NCBI RefSeq assembly: GCF_004187715.1
Contig: NZ_QZWF01000009.1
Location: 124,001-188,000, forward strand
Direction of reading: 5' to 3'
From: Streptomyces sp. F001
Lineage (GTDB): Bacteria > Actinomycetota > Actinomycetes > Streptomycetales > Streptomycetaceae
DNA length: 64,000 nt
Below are positions 25,243-32,951 of this stretch, in pieces (the stretch's first letter is position 1; every line of letters starts with the position of its first letter). The notes under the pieces were generated by a model. That model saw only the letters and a program-made list of their open reading frames with translations. It was not told where the DNA came from and searched no databases. The position numbers and the translations under genes are program-made.

Positions 25243-25405
25243 GGCCGACGGACATCAGGTCCGGCCACAGGCACTACGGCGCCTGACCAGGCGCACGACC
25301 GAGTGCGTGCGACGACCGGCCGGAGGCACATGTCCGCCCAGTCGTCCGCGCATGCCGAAGCCACCGCCGTGCAGCTGCCGAGCCGACGGGACGGCTCCTG
25401 CGCAG

Positions 25406-25433
25406 GCCCACCCCGGGACCTTCCGGGGCGGGC
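25406..25433. terminator. Hairpin between convergent genes
   Basis: GCCCaCCCCGG and CCGGGGcGGGC arms with one mismatch and a six-base loop lie just before the stop of the Pro-rich hypothetical on the minus strand. Confidence 0.55.
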
Positions 25434-26033
25434 TCAGACGCCCGCGCCCAGCAGCGAGTTGATCTGCTGCGGGTCGCCGCAGACGATCAGCAGGGCGCCG
25501 GCCCGGCCGAGAGCCAGCGGCAGGGCGCCGGCGGCAACGGCGTCGGAGCCACCGTTGACGGCGACCACGACCACAGGCCGGGACACGGCACGACCAGCCA
25601 CGGCGGCGTCGGCATAGAAGACGTCGTCGCGCGCATCGTGCTGCGCCCAGTAGGACGCCTCGCCGAAGGACAGCTCGTGGGCGGCCCACGGGTGCGGCTC
25701 ACCGGTGGTGATCACCAGCACGTCACCAGGGGCACGACCCGACTCCAGGAGCAGGTCCACGGCTTCCTCTGCAGCGTCGAGCGCGCCCTCGGCCGAAGCC
25801 GGGATCAGCTGGATCTGCGGGGTCGCCGAGGACCGAGCGGGGGCAGCGTGGGTTGCAGGGCCTGCAGGCTCGGGCTTGGGCGCACCCCCATGGGGCGTAC
25901 GTTGCGCCTGCTGCGCGGGCCGGAGAGGGCCAGGACGACCGGGACGCGGCGGAGCCGCGGGGCGGGCCGGGTACGGGACGGGGGGTCGGCGCGGTGCGGC
26001 CGTTGGCCGGCGTGGCGCGGGGACCCTGGGCAC
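25434..26033 (-). CDS. Conserved hypothetical, Pro-rich N-terminus
   Basis: About 199 residues. The first 70 are Pro/Arg/Ala-rich. The C-terminal domain has GALDAAEEAVDLLLESG, DVLVITTGEPHPWAAHELSF, DDVFYADAA and AGALLIVCGDPQQINSLLG. The order of strands and the closing CGDPQ faintly recall the end of UvrD-like helicase domains, but no ATPase motifs are present, so I assign no function. The start is uncertain: GTG at 26033 is used here, and a TTG at 26087 is in the same frame. Confidence 0.7.
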   Translation of the reverse strand: MPRVPAPRRPTAAPRRPPVPYPARPAAPPRPGRPGPLRPAQQAQRTPHGGAPKPEPAGPATHAAPARSSATPQIQLIPASAEGALDAAEEAVDLLLESGRAPGDVLVITTGEPHPWAAHELSFGEASYWAQHDARDDVFYADAAVAGRAVSRPVVVVAVNGGSDAVAAGALPLALGRAGALLIVCGDPQQINSLLGAGV

Positions 26034-26138
26034 TCTCGTGAATCTGAGGCTCCTCGGGGATGAGAGGCATGAGTTGATGTCTATCAAACGTTGGTACGGC
26101 TCACGCCGGTGGGTGGCACATACGTGCGACCGGGACCG

Positions 26139-26840
26139 TCAGAAATCGAAGCCGAGCTGACCCTCGATCTCCGGAACGCTCCCGTCCGCCCAGCTGCGGG
26201 CTTTCTTGAGGTGCCGCCACTGGGGCAGCGCATCAAGATACGCCCACGACAACCGGTGGTACGGGGTGGGGCCCCGCTCCGCCAGTGCGGCCTTGTGCAC
26301 GGGCGACGGATACCCGGCGTTGTCCGCAAAACCGAAGTCTGCATGGTCGATACCCAGTTCGGCCATCATTTTGTCGCGCTGAACCTTGGCGATCACAGAA
26401 GCCGCAGCGACGGCCACGCACGACTGATCACCCTTGATCACCGTACGGACCTTCCACGGCGCTCCGAGATAGTCGTGCTTCCCGTCAAGGATCACCGCGT
26501 CGGGCCGAACCGGCAGCCCCTCCAGGGCACGCACCGCCGCGAGCCGCAGCGCCGCCGTCATGCCCACGTCGTCGATCTCCTCCGGAGAGGCATACCCCAG
26601 GGCATACGAGGTCACCCAGGTCCGCAGTTCCTCGGCGAGTGCGGTCCGTCGTTTGACCGTGAGCAGTTTGGAATCGGTGAGACCCACGGGAGGGCGGCGC
26701 AGTCCGGTGACCGCCGCGCAGACCGTGACAGGACCGGCCCAAGCACCGCGCCCCACCTCGTCGACACCGGCAATGACCTTCGCTCCGGTCGTGGCGCGAA
26801 GGGAGCGCTCGGCGGTGTGAGTAGGCGGTTCGTACGGCAT
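26139..26840 (-). CDS. rnhB: Ribonuclease HII
   Basis: Cuts RNA in RNA-DNA hybrids and removes misincorporated ribonucleotides. The 233 residues contain GVDEVGRGAWAGPV with catalytic Asp27 and Glu28, LTDSKLL, and VILDGKHDYL with Asp119. SCVAVAAASVIAKVQRD and HADFGFADNAGYPSPVH are also typical of RNase HII. The length is normal. The start ATG is at 26840. Confidence 0.95.
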   Translation of the reverse strand: MPYEPPTHTAERSLRATTGAKVIAGVDEVGRGAWAGPVTVCAAVTGLRRPPVGLTDSKLLTVKRRTALAEELRTWVTSYALGYASPEEIDDVGMTAALRLAAVRALEGLPVRPDAVILDGKHDYLGAPWKVRTVIKGDQSCVAVAAASVIAKVQRDKMMAELGIDHADFGFADNAGYPSPVHKAALAERGPTPYHRLSWAYLDALPQWRHLKKARSWADGSVPEIEGQLGFDF

Positions 26841-26922
26841 GGCGCCCTTAGATTACGCCGCCCGCAACTGCCTACGACACCCCGGTCGCCCGGAGCCGGG
26901 CTGACAGCCGAACAACCCGACG

Positions 26923-27546
26923 TCAGACACCCGTCTGCCGGAGCAGCGGAACCATCAACTGCTCGACCATCTCCTCGATGTCCCGGTCGCTCCATTCGCT
27001 CGCGCACACCTTTGACCGATACATCATCATCGCCGGGATGGCGTCGTAGACGTATCCGTTCGCAGCATCGGATCGAACCTCACCCCGCTCGATTCCACGG
27101 TTGATCACCTCGCGGAGCAGACTGATCATTGGCTCCACGACACCCTCGACGATCACGTCATGGAAGCGTTCGGCTTGCAGGGTGTCGCATTCGTGAATCA
27201 CAGAGCGCAAGGCCGAACCGGGCCGCGAATACATGGCGTCGCGCGCTTGACGGCAGAGGGCCACCAGATCCTGGCGCACACTTCCCAGGTCAGGGGCAGC
27301 ATCAATGCGCGGCAGTCCGGCCTGGAGTGCATCCGCGACGAGGTCCTCCTTGGACGGCCAGCGGCGGTAGACCGCAGCCTTGCCGGTATGGGCCCCGGCG
27401 GCCACGCCCTCCATCGTGAGGCCGTTCCAGCCGACCGTACTGAGCTGCTCCAGCGCGGCCTCGAGGATCGCGCGTTCGAGTACGGCACCGCGCCGACGGG
27501 GAGTGGCCGCCTGAGCAGGGGCGGCCGTCCAGCGCGAAGTAACCAT
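26923..27546 (-). CDS. TetR-family repressor
   Basis: A 207-residue regulator. The N-terminal HTH (about 20-66: AILEAALEQLSTVGWNGLTM, then GKAAVYRRWPSKEDLVADAL) is followed by a helical ligand domain of the TetR_C type. The ATG at 27546 has GGAGA upstream; the longer frame runs through its own operator. It is divergent from an MFS efflux gene. Two identical palindromes in the gap abut both putative -10 elements, so it probably represses itself and the transporter until it binds a substrate of the pump. Confidence 0.9.
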   Translation of the reverse strand: MVTSRWTAAPAQAATPRRRGAVLERAILEAALEQLSTVGWNGLTMEGVAAGAHTGKAAVYRRWPSKEDLVADALQAGLPRIDAAPDLGSVRQDLVALCRQARDAMYSRPGSALRSVIHECDTLQAERFHDVIVEGVVEPMISLLREVINRGIERGEVRSDAANGYVYDAIPAMMMYRSKVCASEWSDRDIEEMVEQLMVPLLRQTGV

Positions 27547-27653
27547 CCGAGTGTCTCCAACGAACAGGGAAGCGGGGATTTGAAGCGAGATTTGGGGATA
27601 CAGGGACGTGCCACGCGGCAGCGGCGGGGACGGTGCGACGCGACGGCAACTTA

Positions 27654-27673
27654 AGTGAACGCTTGCGTTCACT
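27654..27673. promoter_or_regulatory. TetR operator, copy 1 (tetR side)
   Basis: AGTGAACGCTTGCGTTCACT has perfect 9-bp arms around TT. On the minus strand it is immediately followed by TAAGTT (27653-27648), a good -10 for the tetR gene. Confidence 0.85.
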
Positions 27674-27702
27674 ACTGGGGAGTCACTACCGTTGGCGGCG
27701 AC

Positions 27703-27722
27703 AGTGAACGCTTGCGTTCACT
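27703..27722. promoter_or_regulatory. TetR operator, copy 2 (MFS side)
   Basis: An exact second copy of the 20-base palindrome, 49 bp from the first. It overlaps by one base TAAGCT (27722-27727), a likely -10 for the MFS gene that starts at 27746. Confidence 0.85.
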
Positions 27723-27745
27723 AAGCTATTTGTGGGGGACCCATA

Positions 27746-29293
27746 GTGACGACCTCTCCATCGATCCAAGACCGGAAACCGGGTACTGCCCGCCGACAGG
27801 GCCATCCCGGCATCGCGCTCACCGTCATCGCGGCCTGCCAGCTCATGGTGGTCCTCGACGCGACGATTGTGAATATCGCGCTTCCGCACATTCAAACCGC
27901 ACTCGAGTTCAGCACCACCGACCTCACCTGGGTGGTCAGCGCGTACACGCTGACCTTCGGCGGTCTGTTGCTGCTCGGCGCCCGGGCGGGTGACATCCTC
28001 GGCCGACGCCGGGTTTTCATGGCCGGCATCCTGCTGTTCACCTTCGCCTCGCTGCTGGGCGGAATCGCCCAGGAACCCTGGCAATTGCTGGCCGCGCGTG
28101 CCCTGCAGGGCGTGGGTGGCGCGATCGCGTCGCCGACGTCGCTGGCCCTGATCACCACCACGTTCGCCGAGGGGCCGGAGCGGAATCGCGCCTTCGGTGT
28201 CTTCGCCGCCGTGTCCGCGGGCGGTGGCGCCATCGGTCTGCTCGCCGGCGGGATGCTCACGGAGTGGCTCGACTGGCGCTGGGTGCTCTTCGTCAACGTA
28301 CCGATCGGTGTACTGATCGCCGTACTCACCCCGCTCTACATAAGCGAGTCCGAACGACACCCCGGGCGCTTCGACATCGCGGGCGCACTGACCTCGACCA
28401 TAGGCATGGCGTCCTTGGTGTACGGCTTCATCCGCGCGGCGGAGGAGGGCTGGCGGGACAATGTGACCCTCGCGTCCTTCGGTGCGGCGTTGGTCTTGCT
28501 GGTCGCCTTCGTGTTTATCGAGATGCGGGCGAACGAGCCGATCACCCCGCTGAAGATGTTCGCCGACCGCAACCGCTCCGGGACATACGTGATCATGCTG
28601 AGTCTGGCAGCGGCCATGTTCGGCATGTTCTTCTACATCGTTCTGTTCGTGCAGAACGTGCTGGGGTTCAGCCCGATCGAGGCAGGCCTGGCCTTTCTTC
28701 CCATCACAGTCGCGATCGTGGTCGGAGCGGGTCTCTCGCAGCGCTTCCTCCCCGTGCTCGGCCCCAAGCCGTTCATGCTCGTCGGCTCGGCCGCCGTAGT
28801 GGTAGGGCTCGCCTGGCAGACGTTCATCAGCCCCGACAGCTCGTATGCAGGCGGAGTCCTGGGCCCGATGCTGGTGTTCGGCTTCGGCATGGGCCTGAAC
28901 TTCGTCACGGCGACGGTGACCGCGGTCTCCGGTGTCGCCCAGCACGAGGCGGGCGCCGCGTCCGGCTTGCTCAATGCCACGCAACAGGTGGGCGGTTCGC
29001 TGGGCCTGTCCATCCTCACCACTGTGTTCGGCACAGCCAGCAAGGACGAGGCGGAGAAGCAGATTCCGCACTTCCTCGCCGACGGCTCGGCCGCGCAGAA
29101 GACAGAGTTCGCGCAGACGCATCAACTGCCCGCGCCCTGGGGGCATGAGGTGCTCGCGCAGGGTATTTCGACGGCGTTCATCCCGGCCGTTGCCATGGCC
29201 GTCCTCGCCACCGTCACCGCGTGGTGGGTGATCCGGGTACGCAAGAGCGACCTGGATGCGCTCGCCGGTACTGCCGGCCCTATGGGCGGCTGA
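27746..29293 (+). CDS. MFS drug:proton antiporter, DHA2 (14-TM) family
   Basis: A 515-residue inner-membrane efflux pump of the EmrB/QacA type. The family motif LDATIVNIALPHIQ is at about 38-51, WVVSAYTLTFGGLLLLGARA and GDILGRRRVF (motif A) follow, and the hydrophobic segments fit 14 helices. It should export toxic organic compounds with proton exchange. The GTG at 27746 has a GGGGGAC site. Regulation by the divergent TetR is evident from twin operators. No terminator was recognised downstream. Confidence 0.92.
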   Translation: MTTSPSIQDRKPGTARRQGHPGIALTVIAACQLMVVLDATIVNIALPHIQTALEFSTTDLTWVVSAYTLTFGGLLLLGARAGDILGRRRVFMAGILLFTFASLLGGIAQEPWQLLAARALQGVGGAIASPTSLALITTTFAEGPERNRAFGVFAAVSAGGGAIGLLAGGMLTEWLDWRWVLFVNVPIGVLIAVLTPLYISESERHPGRFDIAGALTSTIGMASLVYGFIRAAEEGWRDNVTLASFGAALVLLVAFVFIEMRANEPITPLKMFADRNRSGTYVIMLSLAAAMFGMFFYIVLFVQNVLGFSPIEAGLAFLPITVAIVVGAGLSQRFLPVLGPKPFMLVGSAAVVVGLAWQTFISPDSSYAGGVLGPMLVFGFGMGLNFVTATVTAVSGVAQHEAGAASGLLNATQQVGGSLGLSILTTVFGTASKDEAEKQIPHFLADGSAAQKTEFAQTHQLPAPWGHEVLAQGISTAFIPAVAMAVLATVTAWWVIRVRKSDLDALAGTAGPMGG

Positions 29294-29724
29294 CGGGAAA
29301 CGAGTGCGGGCCGGTCCGGGAGGCTGGTCGACGGGCGCCACGGGGGTGTGTCCGCGGCCGACTGGCCGGCCCGCGACAGGCCGCGCACGGCTGACACCTG
29401 TCGGGCGGGCCGACGGCGAGAGCGGCGGTCCGGACCTCCGTACACCGCCCCACCAACCGGGAGCCGCAGCGGCAGCGTCCGACGGAAACAGCAAATGGAC
29501 GCTCCGCGCGGCGGCCGCAACACCGAGCAGGACAAACAGCACCGGCAACACCTCCATGACCACCCCCTACAGCGCTCGTGTGTACCGATGAGCAGTCTGC
29601 GCACAGCAGATGCCACTACAACGAGCCCGCGGTCACAGAGAGTTCCCGGAATGCACAGAGAGTTTCGAAGGGTTGAGCCGACTCGGCGGAGAGCCGCGTC
29701 GGCGACACGGGGCCACAGCCCGCG
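29294..29724. other. Intergenic region without a recognised gene
   Basis: This stretch separates the MFS gene from the convergent ADP-ribosylglycohydrolase. The only structure I see is a direct repeat, CACAGAGAGTT, at about 29633 and 29652. A minus-strand frame from 29557 begins with a hydrophobic MEVLPVLFVLLGVAAAARSV after GGGGGTGGTC but then runs antisense through the MFS gene, so I do not call it. Confidence 0.5.
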
Positions 29725-30627
29725 CTATGCCGACGCCGACATCCAGTCCGGCAGATTCTCCGTCCGCCCCACCCATTCCGTCGGCGGCGTCCCCGCCTTC
29801 CCCGAGGCGATCACGCCGCCGACAATGGCGCAGGTGGTGTCCACGTCCCCGCCGACCTGCGCCGTCGTCCAGAAAGCCGCCTCGTAGTCGCCGAGGGAGC
29901 GTGCCGCCGACCACAAGGCGAAGGGCACCGTGTCATGAGCCGTCGTACGCCGTCCGCAGCCCAGTACGGCCGCGACCGTGGCAGCGTCGCCGTAGTCGAG
30001 CATGTCCCGGGCGCGACGCAGACCTGCGCCGACCGCGCTCTTCGGCACGAGCGCGATGACGTCGTCCAGGAGCGACTCGGCACTGGGCGGCCCGCCGGGA
30101 GCAGCGACCAGGGCGGCGGCCGCTGCGACCGCCATGGCGCCGACCACGGCCTCACGGTGCTGGTGTGTGGTGTATGCGGAGATCTCGGCCTGGTGCGTGG
30201 CCTGCTCCGGGTCGTCCGCGTACCAGGCGCCCAGCGGGGCGATCCGCATCGCGGCGCCGTTGCCCCAGGATCCCTGTCCGTTGAACAGCGCGGCGGCGAG
30301 CTCCCGCCAGTCACCACCTTCCCGGACGAGCCTGAGAAGCCGGTTGACCGCGGGTCCGTATCCCCGGTCGAAGTCGTGGTGCTCCGCGAAGGAGCGGGCC
30401 AGTGCGTCCTGGTCGATGCGCTGGTGGGCGGCGAGTACGGCGACCACGGAGCAGGCCATCTCCGTGTCGTCCGTCCACGGCCAGGGTCCGGGCGGCAGCT
30501 CTCGGCGCTTGAGCAGCGGGTAGTTCACCGGCACGAAGAACTGGGAGCCCAGCGCGTCCCCCACCGAAAGTCCGCGCAGGCTGCCCAGGGCGCGGTCCAA
30601 GCGCCCGTCGGGAGAGGAGTCAGTCAT
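29725..30627 (-). CDS. ADP-ribosylglycohydrolase family protein
   Basis: A 300-residue DraG-like hydrolase. Metal-binding motifs are in place: GLSVGDALGSQF near 20, WTDDTEMACSVV near 51, QGSWGNGAAMRIAPLG near 117, and GDVDTTCAIVGGVIA near the C-terminus. Family members remove ADP-ribose from proteins or small molecules using two magnesium ions. Its start lies 12 bp after the stop of the phosphatase gene on the same strand, so the two are probably cotranscribed. Confidence 0.9.
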   Translation of the reverse strand: MTDSSPDGRLDRALGSLRGLSVGDALGSQFFVPVNYPLLKRRELPPGPWPWTDDTEMACSVVAVLAAHQRIDQDALARSFAEHHDFDRGYGPAVNRLLRLVREGGDWRELAAALFNGQGSWGNGAAMRIAPLGAWYADDPEQATHQAEISAYTTHQHREAVVGAMAVAAAAALVAAPGGPPSAESLLDDVIALVPKSAVGAGLRRARDMLDYGDAATVAAVLGCGRRTTAHDTVPFALWSAARSLGDYEAAFWTTAQVGGDVDTTCAIVGGVIASGKAGTPPTEWVGRTENLPDWMSASA

Positions 30628-30639
30628 CGCCCTGCCACT

Positions 30640-31299
30640 CTATCCGTTGATCCCGTACGGTTCCGGATCTCGCCAGCGTTCGAACGGCCGATCAAGCACG
30701 TACTTGCCGTCGTCCCCCAGAACGAGCATCCGCATCTCCCCGTTCCCGGGATTCGACAGCGCCTCGAACTCCGCGACCGTCCAGTGGAACCAGCGCATGC
30801 AGAACAGCCGCATGGCCAGGCCGTGCGTCACGAGCAGCACGTTCGGTGGATGGTCGGGGGCCTCGAAACTGCGGTACAGGCTCTCCAGGAAACCGCCGAC
30901 CCGGTCGTACACGTCTGCGCCGCTCTCACCCTGCGCGAAGCGGTAGAAGAAGTGCCCGTACGCATCGCGGTAGGCCTTCTGCTGCCGTACGTCGTCGCAG
31001 TCCTGCCAGTTTCCCCAGTCCTGCTCACGCAGCCGGGGCTCCTCCCGCACGCGTATGAGGTCCGGGTCGAGGTGGAAGGCACGGAGTGTCTCGTGCGTCC
31101 GGCGGTACGGGGAGACGTACACGCTGACGCGTTCGCGCCCGAACAGCTCACGAAGCCGCTTACCCGTCTCCTCGGCCTGCCGCCAGCCCCGCTCGGTCAG
31201 GGCCAGCGCGTGGTCGGGCTCACGCTCGTACACGGAGTCATCAACATTGCCCGTTGACTCGCCGTGCCGGACAAGGACGATGCGCCGTGGTCGTGCCAT
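30640..31299 (-). CDS. Histidine phosphatase (phosphoglycerate mutase family)
   Basis: A 219-residue member of the histidine phosphatase superfamily. VLVRHGESTGN supplies the phosphoacceptor His12, Arg comes from YVSPYRRTHET, the acid from LREQDWGNWQ, and the second His from LLVTHGLAMRLF. The substrate cannot be told; most such actinobacterial proteins are phosphatases rather than glycolytic mutases. It probably forms an operon with the ADP-ribosylglycohydrolase gene. Confidence 0.88.
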   Translation of the reverse strand: MARPRRIVLVRHGESTGNVDDSVYEREPDHALALTERGWRQAEETGKRLRELFGRERVSVYVSPYRRTHETLRAFHLDPDLIRVREEPRLREQDWGNWQDCDDVRQQKAYRDAYGHFFYRFAQGESGADVYDRVGGFLESLYRSFEAPDHPPNVLLVTHGLAMRLFCMRWFHWTVAEFEALSNPGNGEMRMLVLGDDGKYVLDRPFERWRDPEPYGING

Positions 31300-31417
31300 G
31301 CCAAAACACTAGATCGGGTGACGGCATGTCGAGCACTCGGACGGGCACCATACGGCGTAGGTCACACAGTTCCCGCACCATGCGCCACACAGGGCGCACG
31401 ATTGGCGCATCCAGAAA

Positions 31418-32021
31418 TCAAACCGTCCAGGCCGGTTCCAGCTCCACGATGTCGCCCGTGAGCGCGGCGACGTCCGCTTCCGTCTGGGCCCGCAAAGCGA
31501 GGCGCTCCACGCGCTCGGTGCGGTACTTGCCGTGCTCGGCGGCCGACCGCCACATCGACAGAACCATGAACTCGTGCCCGGGCGCCTCGGCGAACAGCCC
31601 ACGGATCATCCCGGGCGAGCCGGCCATCGCGGGGTTCCAGACCTTCTCCTGCATCAGCGTGAAGTTCTCGACGCGCTCCTTGCGGACACGGCAGAGGGCC
31701 ACCCGGATCAGATCGGCGTCCGTGAAGCGCGGTTCGAAGCCGGTCTTCACATCGAAGCGGTAGTCGAACAACCTGACCTGGGCGTCCTTGAACGTTCCCG
31801 ACTGAGCCGCCGCAAGCCGGTCGTGGGAGCGGGCCATGAACGAGTCGTAGAAGGCACGGCTTTCCCAGAACGTGAAGATGTGGGCCACCGCAGGCCGCCC
31901 CCGGCTCCAGCCCCCGCCCTGTCCCGAAATCCGGCTCCCCCGGAAGCCCCGCCCACTTTCGCTGCCCCCGCTCGAACCCGCGGCGGTCCACCACGGTGCA
32001 GCGAATCCACTTGACCAGCAC
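31418..32021 (-). pseudogene. DUF-type conserved hypothetical, frameshifted near the N-terminus
   Basis: From the GTG at 32021 one frame reads VLVKWIRCTVVDRRGFERG and then WAGLPGEPDF. The rest continues in another frame: GGGWSRGRPAVAHIFTFWES, then DSFMARSHDRLAAAQSG, EKVWNPAMAGSPGMIRGLFA and the end DIVELEPAWTV. A homologue I recall from Streptomyces runs through without a break. The shift lies in G-rich sequence at about 31920-31937, where two missing G residues would restore it. An ORF from the ATG at 32029 covers the main domain with an aberrant start. The fold resembles ABM-type monooxygenase repeats (my guess). Confidence 0.65.
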
Positions 32022-32171
32022 CGCGCCATCGTAAGGCCACGGAGCGTGGCACCGGTCACCCTCGCGCGGACAGGAACCGTGCACGCTTCTCCGCGCGCGT
32101 GGCAGGATGGACAACCGGCTTTGGCCGCCCCGCAGTTCGGGCTGCGGGCACTCGGGGAAGGGGGACGACTG

Positions 32172-32705
32172 ATGAACGGCATCAGCAAGGGAATCCACAA
32201 GGTCGAGATCGCGCTGAAGTGGGACCCGAGTCCAGTGGGGCAGCCACCCACCGACATGGACGTAGTCGCCGCCACCTACCTGGCGAGCGACCCGTACGGC
32301 GATCCCGCCTATGTGGTGCACTTCGACAGCCGCTCCCCGGACGGCACCATCTACCTCAACCGGGACAGCAAGGACGGCAAGGGCTTCGGCTGGGACGAGG
32401 TCCTGACCGTGGAGCTCGAGCGGCTCGATGCCCGCTATGCGCGCGTGGTGGTCGGCGTCATCATCCAGCAGCGTCCGGCACGCCGGACCTTCGTCAGTGT
32501 GATCAACCCGGCCCTGCAGATCCGTGAGGGCTACACCGACCTGGCCGTGGACGACTTCGGAGAGGTCCTCGGTTCCACGGCGGCCAAGGTCGCCGAGTTC
32601 GTGCGCGACGACACGCGTGTGTGGGATTTCCACGCTGGAGTCCATGGCTTCGAAGACGATCCGGCCACCTTCACGAGGACGATGGGCGCGCCCTTCAAGC
32701 CCTGA
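32172..32705 (+). CDS. TerD-family stress protein
   Basis: A 177-residue TerD domain protein with HKVEIALKWDPS, DVVAATYLASDPYG, VHFDSRSPDGTIYLNRDSKD and DEVLTVELERLDARYARVVV. Acidic loops of this kind bind calcium in TerD structures. Streptomyces carry many TerD paralogues linked to stress and differentiation. The ATG at 32172 has GGGGGA upstream. It converges on nrdJ with a shared strong terminator. Confidence 0.88.
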   Translation: MNGISKGIHKVEIALKWDPSPVGQPPTDMDVVAATYLASDPYGDPAYVVHFDSRSPDGTIYLNRDSKDGKGFGWDEVLTVELERLDARYARVVVGVIIQQRPARRTFVSVINPALQIREGYTDLAVDDFGEVLGSTAAKVAEFVRDDTRVWDFHAGVHGFEDDPATFTRTMGAPFKP

Positions 32706-32840
32706 CGTCTCTTCAGCCGACCACACGAAGACGAGGGGCGCCCGCCAGGTCCGGCGGAAGCCCCTCACCTTGACCACCCGGACGTCCTTCATGGCTGGTG
32801 CCAGGCGTACGGGTATGCAGCGCCTGGTCGCCTCGACGCA

Positions 32841-32875
32841 GTGAAGGGGACCAACCAGTGATTGGTCCCCTTCAC
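32841..32875. terminator. Bidirectional terminator between terD-like gene and nrdJ
   Basis: GTGAAGGGGACCAA and its exact complement form a 14-bp stem with a seven-base loop. It lies between convergent genes. The rest of 32706-32951 shows nothing else. Confidence 0.85.
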
Positions 32876-32951
32876 CAGACTCACCAGGCGCTGATCAACA
32901 ACGCACAGGCATTACATCGAGTGCTGCAACCCACGCGATTCCGCTGAGACT

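Noticed and set aside
29294..29557. Small hydrophobic protein on the minus strand starting at 29557
   Set aside because: The start has a ribosome-like site and a membrane-like helix, but the frame runs on antisense through the MFS gene with no stop, so coding is unlikely.
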